In this document: positions 8,218 to 14,362 of the stretch, piece after piece | How the letters are laid out: every line of letters starts with the position of its first letter | How positions within the stretch are numbered: position 1 is the first letter of the stretch | Virus record (IMG/VR): IMGVR_UViG_3300017971_000569 | Span: 1 to 34,125 of that record | Direction: 5' to 3' (one strand) | From: a virus | Length of the DNA: 34,125 bases | Translations under genes and position numbers: made by a program | The notes under the pieces: model-generated | What the model was told of the DNA's origin: nothing | Seen by the model: the letters and a program-made list of their open reading frames with translations, nothing else | Database searches by the model: none

Positions 8218-9883
8218 ACGATCTCCGTGATTCATCATCATCTTCAGTATCCCAGTTAGGGTCTTCGCCGCCAACCTGCGACTTCTCATCGACATCGTCA
8301 GGATGCTCGATCCACCAGCCCTGCTTGAGATAAAGGATTGCCTGTGTCACCGTGTCGGTGATGTCGGCAGAGGGCGGCGCTCCGTTGGGGAACACACCGC
8401 AGGCGTCTATCGCTTTTTCGGCCCAATGCCGGTTGGGTGCCCAGACCAAACCGGAAGACAGCGGAGAGGTAACGGCATGAGCACGTGATACCTTGTCCCT
8501 GTCAGGCGAATAGGTGCGTAGCCGAACACGCTTCCTGCCGCGGCCGGCGCGGCGCAAGTCCTGTATCAGCGACTGGCCGGATGCCTTCTTCTCGATAAGA
8601 TGCGCGTCAGGCAGGAACTCCAACGTATCGTCCTGGGCCTTCTGCCGCAGATCGGGGTAGGCAAGCTGTTCAGCCCAGCAGTGAAGTAGAATCAACTGGT
8701 ACGCCTGATCTTGCTCATTCCAGAACACACCCCAGGCTGTGCGGGCCGAGAACGATGCTTCCTTCAAGTCTCTCTCCGTGTAGGCCGTATCCCATGAAAG
8801 GAACACGTGCTCACACAACGGGAACGACTTGTCATCAGGCCAGCGGCGCCACCAGCTCTTGCGTAGGATCCCGCCCTCAGAAGGCGCTGGAGTCTGCTGG
8901 AGCTGAGCCGTTGCCCCATACACACCAGAGGTGCGCTCAAGGTCAGACTTCAGCCGGTGAACGGCATCCAGAGGAAACCGCTCAGGCCACAGAAGCTCGC
9001 CCTTCTTTGTGCGAGGGTCGGGAAAACCGATTCGTTTTGCCGGGTTGATCGGCGGCTTGTTCTTCTCGTCAAGCTCATACTGCATCGGCAGTACGAGACT
9101 TACCCACCCCATCTTGTTCCGCTCCGACCAGTCGCCATCCTTCGCCCGGACAACGCCGGCCAAGTCCGCCTCATGCAGGCGCTGCATGATAATGAGGATC
9201 CCACCATTTGCTTGATCGTTGAGGCGCGACGTCACTTTGCCGGTGTACGAGTCAATGACGTTAAGCCGATCGGCATCAGACATAGCCTTCTCAGCATCAT
9301 GCGGGTCGTCTATTAAGATTGTATCGCCACCCTTACCAGTTAGGGATCCCTGTATTGGGCGGCTGTTACGATGTCCGTTCGCCGTGTTGCGGTAGTAACT
9401 CTTCTCGTTCTGACCCTGCGGCACATTCACAAGATCGCCGAACAGCTCAACGAAATCATGGTGCTCCATCAGGTTCCGCGCCTGGACCGCATCGCGCAAC
9501 GCCAGCGGAGAATCGTTCGCCAAGCACAAGAACTGGTGCCAGTTTCCAACAAACTTGGCCGCCCAAGGGTCCGTCTTCGCCAGCCGCTCCCTGTCCTGTA
9601 TCCAGACCCACACCGGGAAGCACACTGACACCAAGGTTGATTTCATCCCTCGAGGGGGGATGTTCACAATGCCGCGATGAAACTTCCTGTAGGCAAACGC
9701 CATCAGGAACCGACAAATCAACTCCACCGACCAGTTCCACTTCAACTCGCGCCCAGGCTCGAGAATATGCCACGCCCACTCAACGAAAGCCGACAACGAA
9801 TCCTGCAATAGCTTGATCTGATTGCGTCGGGCAATCTCCCGGTCAACCTCAAGTTTCCGAATAAGGTCGTCACGGGAAAGCAT
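8198..9883 (-). CDS. terL: Terminase large subunit (ATPase/nuclease)
   Basis: 561 aa. The N-terminal ATPase has a Walker-A-like PPRGMKST at residues 76-83 and Walker B ILIDDPH at ~189-195, followed by an RL-rich coupling region (IIMQRLHEADLAG). The C-terminal RNase-H-like nuclease begins near FLSWDTAYTE with its first acidic residue. The tail is Asp/Glu-rich. The protein cuts concatemers and pumps DNA through the portal. ATG 9883 overlaps the stop of the upstream small gene (TGATG), so translation is probably coupled. TerS is about 5.2 kb away with an opposite-strand island in between, which is unusual. Confidence 0.92.
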   Translation of the reverse strand: MLSRDDLIRKLEVDREIARRNQIKLLQDSLSAFVEWAWHILEPGRELKWNWSVELICRFLMAFAYRKFHRGIVNIPPRGMKSTLVSVCFPVWVWIQDRERLAKTDPWAAKFVGNWHQFLCLANDSPLALRDAVQARNLMEHHDFVELFGDLVNVPQGQNEKSYYRNTANGHRNSRPIQGSLTGKGGDTILIDDPHDAEKAMSDADRLNVIDSYTGKVTSRLNDQANGGILIIMQRLHEADLAGVVRAKDGDWSERNKMGWVSLVLPMQYELDEKNKPPINPAKRIGFPDPRTKKGELLWPERFPLDAVHRLKSDLERTSGVYGATAQLQQTPAPSEGGILRKSWWRRWPDDKSFPLCEHVFLSWDTAYTERDLKEASFSARTAWGVFWNEQDQAYQLILLHCWAEQLAYPDLRQKAQDDTLEFLPDAHLIEKKASGQSLIQDLRRAGRGRKRVRLRTYSPDRDKVSRAHAVTSPLSSGLVWAPNRHWAEKAIDACGVFPNGAPPSADITDTVTQAILYLKQGWWIEHPDDVDEKSQVGGEDPNWDTEDDDESRRSYGGFYG

Positions 9884-10101
9884 CAGTACGTGCCGTCATA
9901 CAGCTTGTTCATTTCTCGCTGCATCTCAAAGGCAATCACCGCACGGTCATGGGTCGTCGTGTGCAAGGTGGTCGATCCATCAGACCGTATGCAAACAATA
10001 ATCGCTTGGTCAATATCATCCTCCTTCGCCAACTCAGACAGAACCTCAGAAGGATCAAGATCAAGCGTCGTCCACCCGTCCCACTTTACGACATCACCTA
10101 T
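9883..10101 (-). CDS. Small phage protein upstream of terL; start codon unclear
   Basis: A 72-codon frame ends at the TGATG junction with terL. The sequence GDVVKWDGWTTLDLDPSEVL, then DQAIIVCIRSDGSTTLHTTT and a helical end, matches a widespread small phage protein pattern (W-DG-T-LD-P--VL then a short beta strand with a polar turn). There is no in-frame ATG or GTG start: the first stop-free codons are AAG ATA GGT GAT. GGAG lies 7 nt before the ATA codon at 10101, so either a rare ATA start is used or a one-base error or frameshift joins it to the overlapping upstream frame. The protein is convincing; its start is not. Confidence 0.55.
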   Translation of the reverse strand: MGDVVKWDGWTTLDLDPSEVLSELAKEDDIDQAIIVCIRSDGSTTLHTTTHDRAVIAFEMQREMNKLYDGTY

Positions 10102-10258
10102 CTTTCAACTCCACAAGCAGGATGAGAGGCCCTGAGCCCACTGTGTAGGCAATTTCACACACTCCGGCAACCGTATTCTTCCCAGCATCGGGTAATTTAT
10201 CCGCAGTCTTCATGCACTCGTCATGCGTTCGGCCGCGGATAAGGATCACCCGTTTCAC
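10094..10258 (-). CDS. Small hypothetical protein (GTG start)
   Basis: 54 aa from GTG 10258, whose GTGA overlaps the stop of the 60-aa gene upstream; AGAGG lies just ahead. The sequence (RVILIRGRTHDECMKTAD, then AGVCEIAYTVGSGPLILLVEL) has the two-strand pattern of a small folded domain. A later in-frame ATG gives 39 aa. It overlaps the next frame by 8 nt. Function unknown. Confidence 0.45.
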   Translation of the reverse strand: MKRVILIRGRTHDECMKTADKLPDAGKNTVAGVCEIAYTVGSGPLILLVELKDR

Positions 10259-10437
10259 TTCCTCTTCCGGCCCTGGGACAGGCCAGACATGATGTCGTCC
10301 ATCTGCGAGCTGCGCTGTGTTCCCCGTCTGGAACCAGCAGACTTGACGTTGTCGGCAGCCTTGCCGGCGGCGCCGCCACCCAGCAACTGACGGGATTCAC
10401 TTTGGGTTCCAGAACGCCTGCTTATCTTCGTCGCCAT
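10255..10437 (-). CDS. Small basic protein, first gene of the late operon
   Basis: 60 aa, with many Arg, Lys, Ser and Gly (SRRSGTQSESRQLLGGGAAG; ends SQGRKRK). It is strongly basic and probably disordered, consistent with nucleic-acid binding or packing in the head. GGAGG sits about 6 nt before ATG. It is the first coding sequence after the leftward control region, so it would be made at the start of late transcription. No family recognised. Confidence 0.55.
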   Translation of the reverse strand: MATKISRRSGTQSESRQLLGGGAAGKAADNVKSAGSRRGTQRSSQMDDIMSGLSQGRKRK

Positions 10438-10451
10438 ACCATCCTCCAGGT

Positions 10452-10464
10452 GCGCTATCAGCGC
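10452..10464. promoter_or_regulatory. Palindrome GCGCT-ATC-AGCGC in late leader
   Basis: A perfect 5-3-5 dyad just upstream of the SD of the first late gene. In mRNA it would be a small hairpin; as DNA it could be an operator. It shares the GCGCTA core with the dyads at 10941-10976 and 30351-30362. Function not shown. Confidence 0.35.
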
Positions 10465-10470
10465 GTTTAT

Positions 10471-10511
10471 GTAACTAAATAGTAACGGAAAAGTAACTCT
10501 CCTAGCGTCAC
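10471..10511 (+). repeat. Iteron-like element, copy 1 (GTAAC x3 at 11-bp spacing, then AGCGTCAC)
   Basis: GTAAC occurs at 10471, 10482 and 10493, exactly 11 bp apart (one helical turn), and AGCGTCAC follows at 10504, again 11 bp on. A second element with the same register is at 14314-14354 (29 of 41 positions identical by eye). Helically phased short repeats are typical of multi-subunit DNA binding. Candidates are TerS packaging sites, an activator array or recombination borders; none is proven. Confidence 0.6.
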
Positions 10512-10512
10512 A

Positions 10513-10555
10513 ACCAAGACAAAAGACCCTCTTTCCTTGAGACTTTTGTCTTGGT
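10513..10555. repeat. Perfect 13-bp inverted repeat in late leader
   Basis: ACCAAGACAAAAG (10513-10525) and its exact reverse complement (10543-10555) are separated by 17 nt. Neither strand has a U-tract, so it is not a standard terminator. In leftward mRNA it forms a long hairpin between the early terminator and the first gene. It may be an RNA control element or a protein site. Confidence 0.6.
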
Positions 10556-10583
10556 CTGGGAACAAGTTTCTCGAATCATAACG

Positions 10584-10614
10584 AAAAAAGCCCCAACCGG
10601 TAAGGAAGGGGCTT
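10584..10614 (-). terminator. Early intrinsic terminator downstream of late promoter
   Basis: On the minus strand: arm AAGCCCC (10614-10608), loop, arm GGGGCTT (10594-10588), then a run of T. It lies roughly 65-95 nt downstream of the predicted leftward start and ahead of all late genes, the same order as lambda pR'-tR'. Read-through would need antitermination. Confidence 0.7.
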
Positions 10615-10685
10615 GACTCGACCCATAGGGCATGGGATTTTAGATGCCAACAGGGCTGGACCCCCTATTGGCGAGCCGCTCACTC

Positions 10686-10715
10686 AGTATATACCAATCC
10701 TCGCTAAAAAGTTAA
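10686..10715 (-). promoter_or_regulatory. Predicted leftward late promoter
   Basis: On the minus strand: -35-like TTAACT (10715-10710), 16-bp spacer, -10 TATATA with extended TGG just upstream (an overlapping TATACT is also present). The predicted start is near 10678. It is the only good sigma-70-like match ahead of the late operon. Predicted from sequence only. Confidence 0.5.
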
Positions 10716-10910
10716 TAGCCGACGCCTATCGGTGTTGTCCATGAAAGTAGGCTATAGGCCCAGGGCATACGAGGGACCACACCGCGCACTGTCCGCCCTG
10801 GCAATTGGAACCATGTGGATTGGGGCAACCTAGTACAGCGACCGGTCTTCCGACCATGCTGGAAAGGGCGGTGGGTATGCCTGGAATCTTGCGATAGCCA
10901 GGATCAATCG
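10716..10910. other. Unassigned non-coding block between divergent control elements
   Basis: No convincing ORF on either strand. Short dyads are present: CCAGGGC (10760-10766) with GCCCTGG (10795-10801), GGTC-TTCC-GACC near 10843, and CCTGG/CCAGG near 10881-10902. GC content is high. It could hold a structured RNA, a packaging site or activator sites. I see nothing that decides. Confidence 0.3.
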
Positions 10911-10933
10911 AACTTCAAATTACGCTTTAAAAA

Positions 10934-10976
10934 TACAATGTAGCGCATTGGCGATCAGTATCGGACTAATGCGCTA
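10934..10976 (+). promoter_or_regulatory. Candidate promoter/operator of the rightward island
   Basis: TACAAT (10934-10939) is a good -10 match; the -35 is poor. Immediately downstream lies a perfect 9-bp inverted repeat, TAGCGCATT (10941-10949) with AATGCGCTA (10968-10976), and nested nearly concentrically within it CGAT-CAGT-ATCG (10952-10963). The dyad would cover the transcription start, as expected for an operator. A weak -35 suggests activator dependence. It precedes the AlpA-like gene, which may be the regulator. Confidence 0.5.
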
Positions 10977-11012
10977 AGATTGAGTCTGGCGAAATAAGGA
11001 AGGGTTTGAAGC

Positions 11013-11246
11013 ATGAAACTTCTCAAGTTGGCTGACGTTTCAAGGATTTTTGGGTTCTCGAGAACATCGATCTACGAACAAATCAGGGACGGAGTATTCA
11101 CGAAGCCCATCAAGGTCGGACCAAAGACATCGCGCTGGCCGGATTTTGAGGTAGAGCAGATCATCAAAGCGCGTATCTCTGGCAAGACAACCAAGCAAAT
11201 CAGAGCCCTCATCACCAGCCTTCACGCCTCGAGGGATAGCCTGTGA
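11013..11246 (+). CDS. AlpA-family transcriptional regulator / excisionase-like HTH
   Basis: 77 aa, the normal AlpA size. MKLLKLADVSRIFGFSRTSIYEQIRDGVFTKPIKVG is a winged MerR/AlpA-type helix-turn-helix: helix (LADVSRIFG), recognition helix (SRTSIYEQIRDG), then the wing with a conserved FxxPIKVG-type strand and SRWPDFEVEQII. Family members activate or repress phage and prophage genes or assist excision. It is the first gene of the plus-strand island and directly follows the operator-like dyad, suggesting self-regulation. No integrase is visible, so an excisionase role is less likely here. Confidence 0.8.
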   Translation: MKLLKLADVSRIFGFSRTSIYEQIRDGVFTKPIKVGPKTSRWPDFEVEQIIKARISGKTTKQIRALITSLHASRDSL

Positions 11247-11413
11247 GGGTCCGGGCAGACAGGAGAAAGGTGGATGAGCCGACGTGGAAAGGTATGGGCA
11301 AACCAATCCTGACCGTTGTCATCGGAGGGACCATCGCGATCATCGCGCTTATGGCTGCCGGCCACCTTGTTGGGCTCGTCTTTGGCGCCATATCAACGTG
11401 GGTGACGCCATGA
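11243..11413 (+). CDS. Small single-span membrane protein
   Basis: 56 aa from GTG 11243, overlapping the previous stop (GTGA), with GAGG upstream; its own stop overlaps the next ATG (ATGA). About 17 charged N-terminal residues precede a hydrophobic segment (residues ~20-50, ILTVVIGGTIAIIALMAAGH and LVGLVFGAI), long enough for one or two passes. The overlap at both ends supports a real gene. Possible roles include superinfection exclusion or host membrane modification; unproven. Confidence 0.6.
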   Translation: MRVRADRRKVDEPTWKGMGKPILTVVIGGTIAIIALMAAGHLVGLVFGAISTWVTP

Positions 11414-11877
11414 GTAGTCACGCAAAAGGGTTCGCTAGCGGATACAAGCGTGACGCAGAGCATGCTGATTTCGAGGAGCGTGTCGAAATAGGCAGGGTGA
11501 GACGCAAGCGCAAACAGGCAAAGCACTTCATTTCAAAATTCATCTGGTTCTGCGTAGTGCGCGAATGCCAACTCTACCGCGGCGAAGAAAAGTACCATCG
11601 TGTCATGGCAATGACCACGAAGGAATTGCGAATGACGAACGCAAAACTGTCGAATCAGTTCTTCACCCGGCTCGCAAAAGATGAAGACACCAGACTCTGG
11701 TATTGGAAAGAAATAGATCCAAAAGGAAATGGGAGGCTCATCGGCAACCTCTACACTCACTTTGAAGATCAAGTGTTCAACAAGTGGGATGTTCTCGAGC
11801 GTTACGCAGTATCTATTGGACTCACAGTGAAACGACACAAAGGAGACGACGATGGACAATCAACACAGAAAGATTGA
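11410..11877 (+). CDS. Unknown basic protein of the rightward island
   Basis: 155 aa from ATG 11410 (ATGA overlap). It is rich in Lys, Arg and aromatics (RRKRKQAKHFISKFIWFCVV, NQFFTRLAKDEDTRLWYWKE, THFEDQVFNKWDVLERYAV). There is no signal peptide; it looks cytoplasmic. It lies directly before the Acb2-like gene and overlaps it by 26 nt. No family recognised. Confidence 0.55.
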   Translation: MSSHAKGFASGYKRDAEHADFEERVEIGRVRRKRKQAKHFISKFIWFCVVRECQLYRGEEKYHRVMAMTTKELRMTNAKLSNQFFTRLAKDEDTRLWYWKEIDPKGNGRLIGNLYTHFEDQVFNKWDVLERYAVSIGLTVKRHKGDDDGQSTQKD

Positions 11878-12076
11878 TGGGTACAGAGAACTGAACGAAA
11901 ACGAGATCGATTGCATGAACGCAATCAAGGATATTGCGAACAAGGTCGGCAACCTCATCATAAACCTTGAGCGCGATATGACGACCGATGGGCGATGGGT
12001 TGCGATCGGCAAGAACGACCTTCAGAAGGGATTCATGGCGCTTGTGCGATCGGTTGCCAAGCCGAACAGTTTCTGA
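11852..12076 (+). CDS. acb2: Acb2-like anti-CBASS protein (cyclic-nucleotide sponge)
   Basis: 74 aa; AAGGAG lies 7 nt before ATG. The helical hairpin reads GYRELNENEIDCMNAIKDIA, a middle helix (VGNLIINLERDM), and DLQKGFMALVRSVAKPNSF at the C terminus. This is the pattern of the Acb2/Tad1 hairpin family: GY-x-T/N-E-E-I, N-x-I-K, and a final helix with A-x-R-A/S-V-x-x-P. T4 Vs.4 shares GYK and NAIKD in the same order. Tyr11 and Lys26 fall on the residues I recall as ligand contacts in Pseudomonas phage PaMx33 Acb2. Known members bind cyclic di- and trinucleotides made by CBASS and stop effector activation. Assignment is from pattern recall, not a search. Confidence 0.8.
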   Translation: MDNQHRKIDGYRELNENEIDCMNAIKDIANKVGNLIINLERDMTTDGRWVAIGKNDLQKGFMALVRSVAKPNSF

Positions 12077-12101
12077 GACCAGAGATCCGCGGAGAGAGTC
12101 G

Positions 12102-12269
12102 ATGACTGAGAAGTTCAAACCATCAGGCGTGTACAACCGAACAAGGCAGGACGGCAGGATCTACGAGGTAACGAAGAACTGCCCGTGCGATGACTGCAAA
12201 TTCAGGGTTGCATGTGTATCTGAGTGTGTGACTTTCACCCAATGGACAAAGAAGGCCGGCCGCAAATGA
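12102..12269 (+). CDS. Small Cys-rich protein, possible zinc knuckle
   Basis: 55 aa from ATG 12102 with GGAG 7 nt upstream. Five Cys in the second half (NCPCDDCKFRVACVSECV) suggest a metal site. Tyr/Arg-rich N terminus, basic C terminus. Its stop overlaps the next start (ATGA). Function unknown. Confidence 0.55.
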   Translation: MTEKFKPSGVYNRTRQDGRIYEVTKNCPCDDCKFRVACVSECVTFTQWTKKAGRK

Positions 12270-12595
12270 AGAAACCAAAAACAGAAGACGTTGAACACCA
12301 AACCATGGATGCCAACACCTTCCATGTTAATGAACCACCAAGGGACTTCCTTGAAATGCTCGAGAAGACCAGGGAGGTGCTCAAGGAAGTCAGGAGTAAG
12401 CAACTCGATGTTGAGTCGGCAAGAGGCTCCAAAGGCGACACGCCGCACTGCAGTCAACCAAGGGACTACGCTACCCAGGAATCACCAGAGCAACCGGCAG
12501 TGAGCATAAGCGTTAAGTGCGGAATCGTCGCACTCGTCTCCCTGTCGTTCGGCGCAATCATCGGTGTGGCTACAACCTACCTCTTCAGACTGTAG
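12266..12595 (+). CDS. C-terminally anchored membrane protein
   Basis: 109 aa from ATG 12266 (ATGA overlap). A polar cytoplasmic part with a short coiled coil (FLEMLEKTREVLKEVRSK) is followed at residues ~78-107 by one hydrophobic span (VKCGIVALVSLSFGAIIGVA then TTYLF) ending two residues before the C terminus. This is a tail-anchored layout. Phage proteins of this shape may alter the host envelope, but no family is recognised. Confidence 0.55.
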   Translation: MKKPKTEDVEHQTMDANTFHVNEPPRDFLEMLEKTREVLKEVRSKQLDVESARGSKGDTPHCSQPRDYATQESPEQPAVSISVKCGIVALVSLSFGAIIGVATTYLFRL

Positions 12596-12624
12596 TGAAT
12601 ATGATCTGAAAGGAAAAAGCTAAG

Positions 12625-12654
12625 ATGACAAAACAAAGGGGAATTGGGAAATGA
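12625..12654 (+). CDS. Possible 9-codon leader ORF
   Basis: ATG 12625 with AAGGA about 10 nt upstream encodes nine residues (MTKQRGIGK) and stops at TGA 12652-12654, overlapping the next start as ATGA. It may couple ribosomes to the following gene. Too short to judge as a product. Confidence 0.25.
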   Translation: MTKQRGIGK

Positions 12655-12983
12655 GTGGAAAAGTTGATTTGGTGGAGTCGATACTCTTTGAACGTGACGG
12701 GCTGAGGGCAGAGATCGAAGAGCTTCGCAAACAACTTCAAGCAAGCTATGAGCAGGAGGTTAATACAAGAGGCCGCACAGAATTACGTGAGGCACGAGAC
12801 CGATGGATGAATCGTGCGCGAATTGCTGAGAAACAAATAGAGGCGCTGAATAAAGCACTGAAACGAATAGCGGATGCTGACGGAAGCTACTCGGCCGTTG
12901 CCTTGCAGAAGGTCGCACGTGAGGCAATCGAGTCCGCTATGGGAGACACCGAATGTGGCCAAAAAGCATTGGGAGGAAGGTGA
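12651..12983 (+). CDS. Coiled-coil protein
   Basis: 110 aa. Heptad-like Leu/Glu/Arg spacing (LVESILFERDGLRAEIEELR, then ARIAEKQIEALNKALKRI) predicts a long coiled coil over residues ~5-80; the end is VAREAIESAMGDTECG. The start overlaps the nine-codon leader. Its last coding stretch (GCTATGGGAGA-ACCGA) is nearly repeated at the end of the next gene, hinting at local duplication. Confidence 0.5.
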   Translation: MSGKVDLVESILFERDGLRAEIEELRKQLQASYEQEVNTRGRTELREARDRWMNRARIAEKQIEALNKALKRIADADGSYSAVALQKVAREAIESAMGDTECGQKALGGR

Positions 12984-13198
12984 TGGAACCTGACCGCGAT
13001 GGGGGACACATGAAACAAACACTGGCCCAAGAATTCCAATGGTCATTAATGGCGGTTCTAGCTCACGCGCAAGATATGTGCAGCGCAGGAAGCTATAAGA
13101 AAAAACAGACGCAGATGCTGCACGAAGACTTAACCAGACAGTGGAGAAAGCTTCGCGATGAGCTAGAAACAGCTATGGGAGAAACCGATGTCAAGTGA
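12983..13198 (+). CDS. Small hypothetical protein
   Basis: 71 aa from ATG 12983 (TGATG overlap; AGGAAGG just upstream). Mostly helical: TLAQEFQWSLMAVLAHAQDM then LTRQWRKLRDELETAMGE. A start ten residues later (MKQT) is also possible. Ends with the same ATGGGAGA-ACCGA stretch as the previous gene. Unknown function. Confidence 0.5.
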   Translation: MEPDRDGGHMKQTLAQEFQWSLMAVLAHAQDMCSAGSYKKKQTQMLHEDLTRQWRKLRDELETAMGETDVK

Positions 13199-13400
13199 TA
13201 TGTATGCGCTGCCCGATAGGTCGGTGACGCCAGATCCTGCAAAAGCGGCGGAGGAGTGGGCTAAAGCGTTTTATCAAGCAAAAGACGCAATTAACAGGAT
13301 CTTGCCAGTACCTTCTATGGTTCTTAACCATCTTCCGGTAAGGGATCTGAGGGAGATTATTGAAGAATGCAAAGAAGTCATTAAGCTTGGAGAAAAATAA
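13188..13400 (+). CDS. Small hypothetical protein
   Basis: 70 aa, GGGAG 7 nt before ATG, overlapping the previous gene by 11 nt. Helical and amphipathic (AAEEWAKAFYQAKDAINRIL; LREIIEECKEVIKLGEK). No family recognised. Confidence 0.5.
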   Translation: MSSDMYALPDRSVTPDPAKAAEEWAKAFYQAKDAINRILPVPSMVLNHLPVRDLREIIEECKEVIKLGEK

Positions 13401-13456
13401 TGGAACATGACCGCAAGAATAAATATGAGGATAACTTAGATGATGAAGCGCTTTGA
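13400..13456 (+). CDS. Possible 18-codon ORF
   Basis: ATG 13400 overlaps the previous stop (TAATG). The 18 residues begin MEHDRKNK, resembling the MEPDRDG start of the gene at 12983, so it may be a remnant or a coupling peptide. It overlaps the next gene by 17 nt. Weak evidence as a functional product. Confidence 0.25.
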   Translation: MEHDRKNKYEDNLDDEAL

Positions 13457-13871
13457 TCCGGTCGATCATGACGACTTTGGCTATGACTGTATGGGTTTTA
13501 TGGCGGAGACAGAGCTTGGGGATTGGGTTAGCTATGAAGACGCTGAGGCAGAGATCGAGGCGCTGAAAGATAAGATTGAAACCATAACCAAACAACGCGA
13601 CCGCATGTACGATGACATGTTGCTGTGGCGAGGTATCGACCGCGACGGCGGAGACACACCATGCAAGGCCTGCTCTGGCGCTGGAGTCCGAGCATACGGC
13701 GATACAGCAACATGGCGAGGTGGCATTGGAGGGCAGGTCATTACAAATGACATTTGCGACAAATGCTGGGGCAGCGGAAAAGCTAAAAAACCGTGGTTAA
13801 ACCTGCGGCGTTTATCGCGCCAACAGCGCAAGGATCGATCGATTCATCGACTGAAGAGGAATCAGGCGTGA
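13440..13871 (+). CDS. Zinc-finger/coiled-coil protein
   Basis: 143 aa; GAGG about 10 nt before ATG. An acidic N-terminal part, a coiled coil (AEAEIEALKDKIETITKQRD), then two DnaJ-type CxxCxGxG-like motifs (CKACSGAG and CDKCWGSG, residues ~75-115) likely binding zinc, and a basic tail. Such fingers occur in phage Q-type antiterminators and in DnaJ; here there is no J domain. A nucleic-acid or protein-binding role is likely. Confidence 0.55.
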   Translation: MMKRFDPVDHDDFGYDCMGFMAETELGDWVSYEDAEAEIEALKDKIETITKQRDRMYDDMLLWRGIDRDGGDTPCKACSGAGVRAYGDTATWRGGIGGQVITNDICDKCWGSGKAKKPWLNLRRLSRQQRKDRSIHRLKRNQA

Positions 13872-14317
13872 AACCAAAAATCAAACTGCTGTCCTGGGAA
13901 ATCCTCATCGCAGCACACGCCGGCTGCATGCGTCAGGTCGAGAACCTGAGAAGCCAGAGGGTGCCAGCATACGGGGCAGGCAAACTCGCAGACTGGCAAC
14001 TCCACATCGAGGGCGTACTGGGCGAGTACGCATTATCCAAGTACCTGAATATCCGCTGGGAAGGAAAAGGAAAACTCAGGGCTCCAGATGTCGGCCCCGT
14101 CGACGTGAGAACCCGAAGCAAACACAACTACGAACTGATCCTGCACAAGGAAGACGAAGACGATCGCCAATTCTGGCTGCTCACCGGAACCAACGGAGAG
14201 TACATCGTCCATGGCTACATCCTCGGCTCAGACGGAAAACGTGAGGAATACTGGAAAGACCCGGCCGGCGGCAGGCCCGCATACTTCGTCCCACAGGATA
14301 AGCTCACCCTCGAGTAA
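13868..14317 (+). CDS. Possible PD-(D/E)XK-like protein, last gene of the island
   Basis: 149 aa from GTG 13868 (GTGA overlap). A helix with Glu (HIEGVLGEYALSKYL) precedes APDVGPVDVRTRSKHNYELI; E...D...DxR resembles the active-site spacing of PD-(D/E)XK nucleases with Arg in place of Lys. The C-terminal half is beta-rich (FWLLTGTNGEYIVHGYI). A nuclease-like fold is a guess. Its stop codon lies inside the second iteron-like element. Confidence 0.45.
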   Translation: MKPKIKLLSWEILIAAHAGCMRQVENLRSQRVPAYGAGKLADWQLHIEGVLGEYALSKYLNIRWEGKGKLRAPDVGPVDVRTRSKHNYELILHKEDEDDRQFWLLTGTNGEYIVHGYILGSDGKREEYWKDPAGGRPAYFVPQDKLTLE

Positions 14318-14354
14318 CACTCGCGTGACGAAAAAGTAACGCACGAAGCGTCAC
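14314..14354 (+). repeat. Iteron-like element, copy 2 (GTAAC-GTGAC-GTAAC at 11 bp, then AGCGTCAC)
   Basis: GTAAC at 14314, GTGAC at 14325, GTAAC at 14336 and AGCGTCAC at 14347, each 11 bp apart: the same register and orientation as copy 1 at 10471-10511. The longest shared blocks are AAAAGTAAC and AGCGTCAC. CGTGACG (14324-14330) and CGTCACG (14349-14355) also form an inverted repeat. The element overlaps the stop of the last island gene. Confidence 0.6.
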
Positions 14355-14362
14355 GGAATATG

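Noticed and set aside
10716-10910. tRNA or tmRNA in the control region
   Set aside because: No T-loop, acceptor stem or CCA-type ends could be matched.
11013-11246. Excisionase paired with an integrase
   Set aside because: AlpA-type HTH is present but no integrase or att core is visible in the window.
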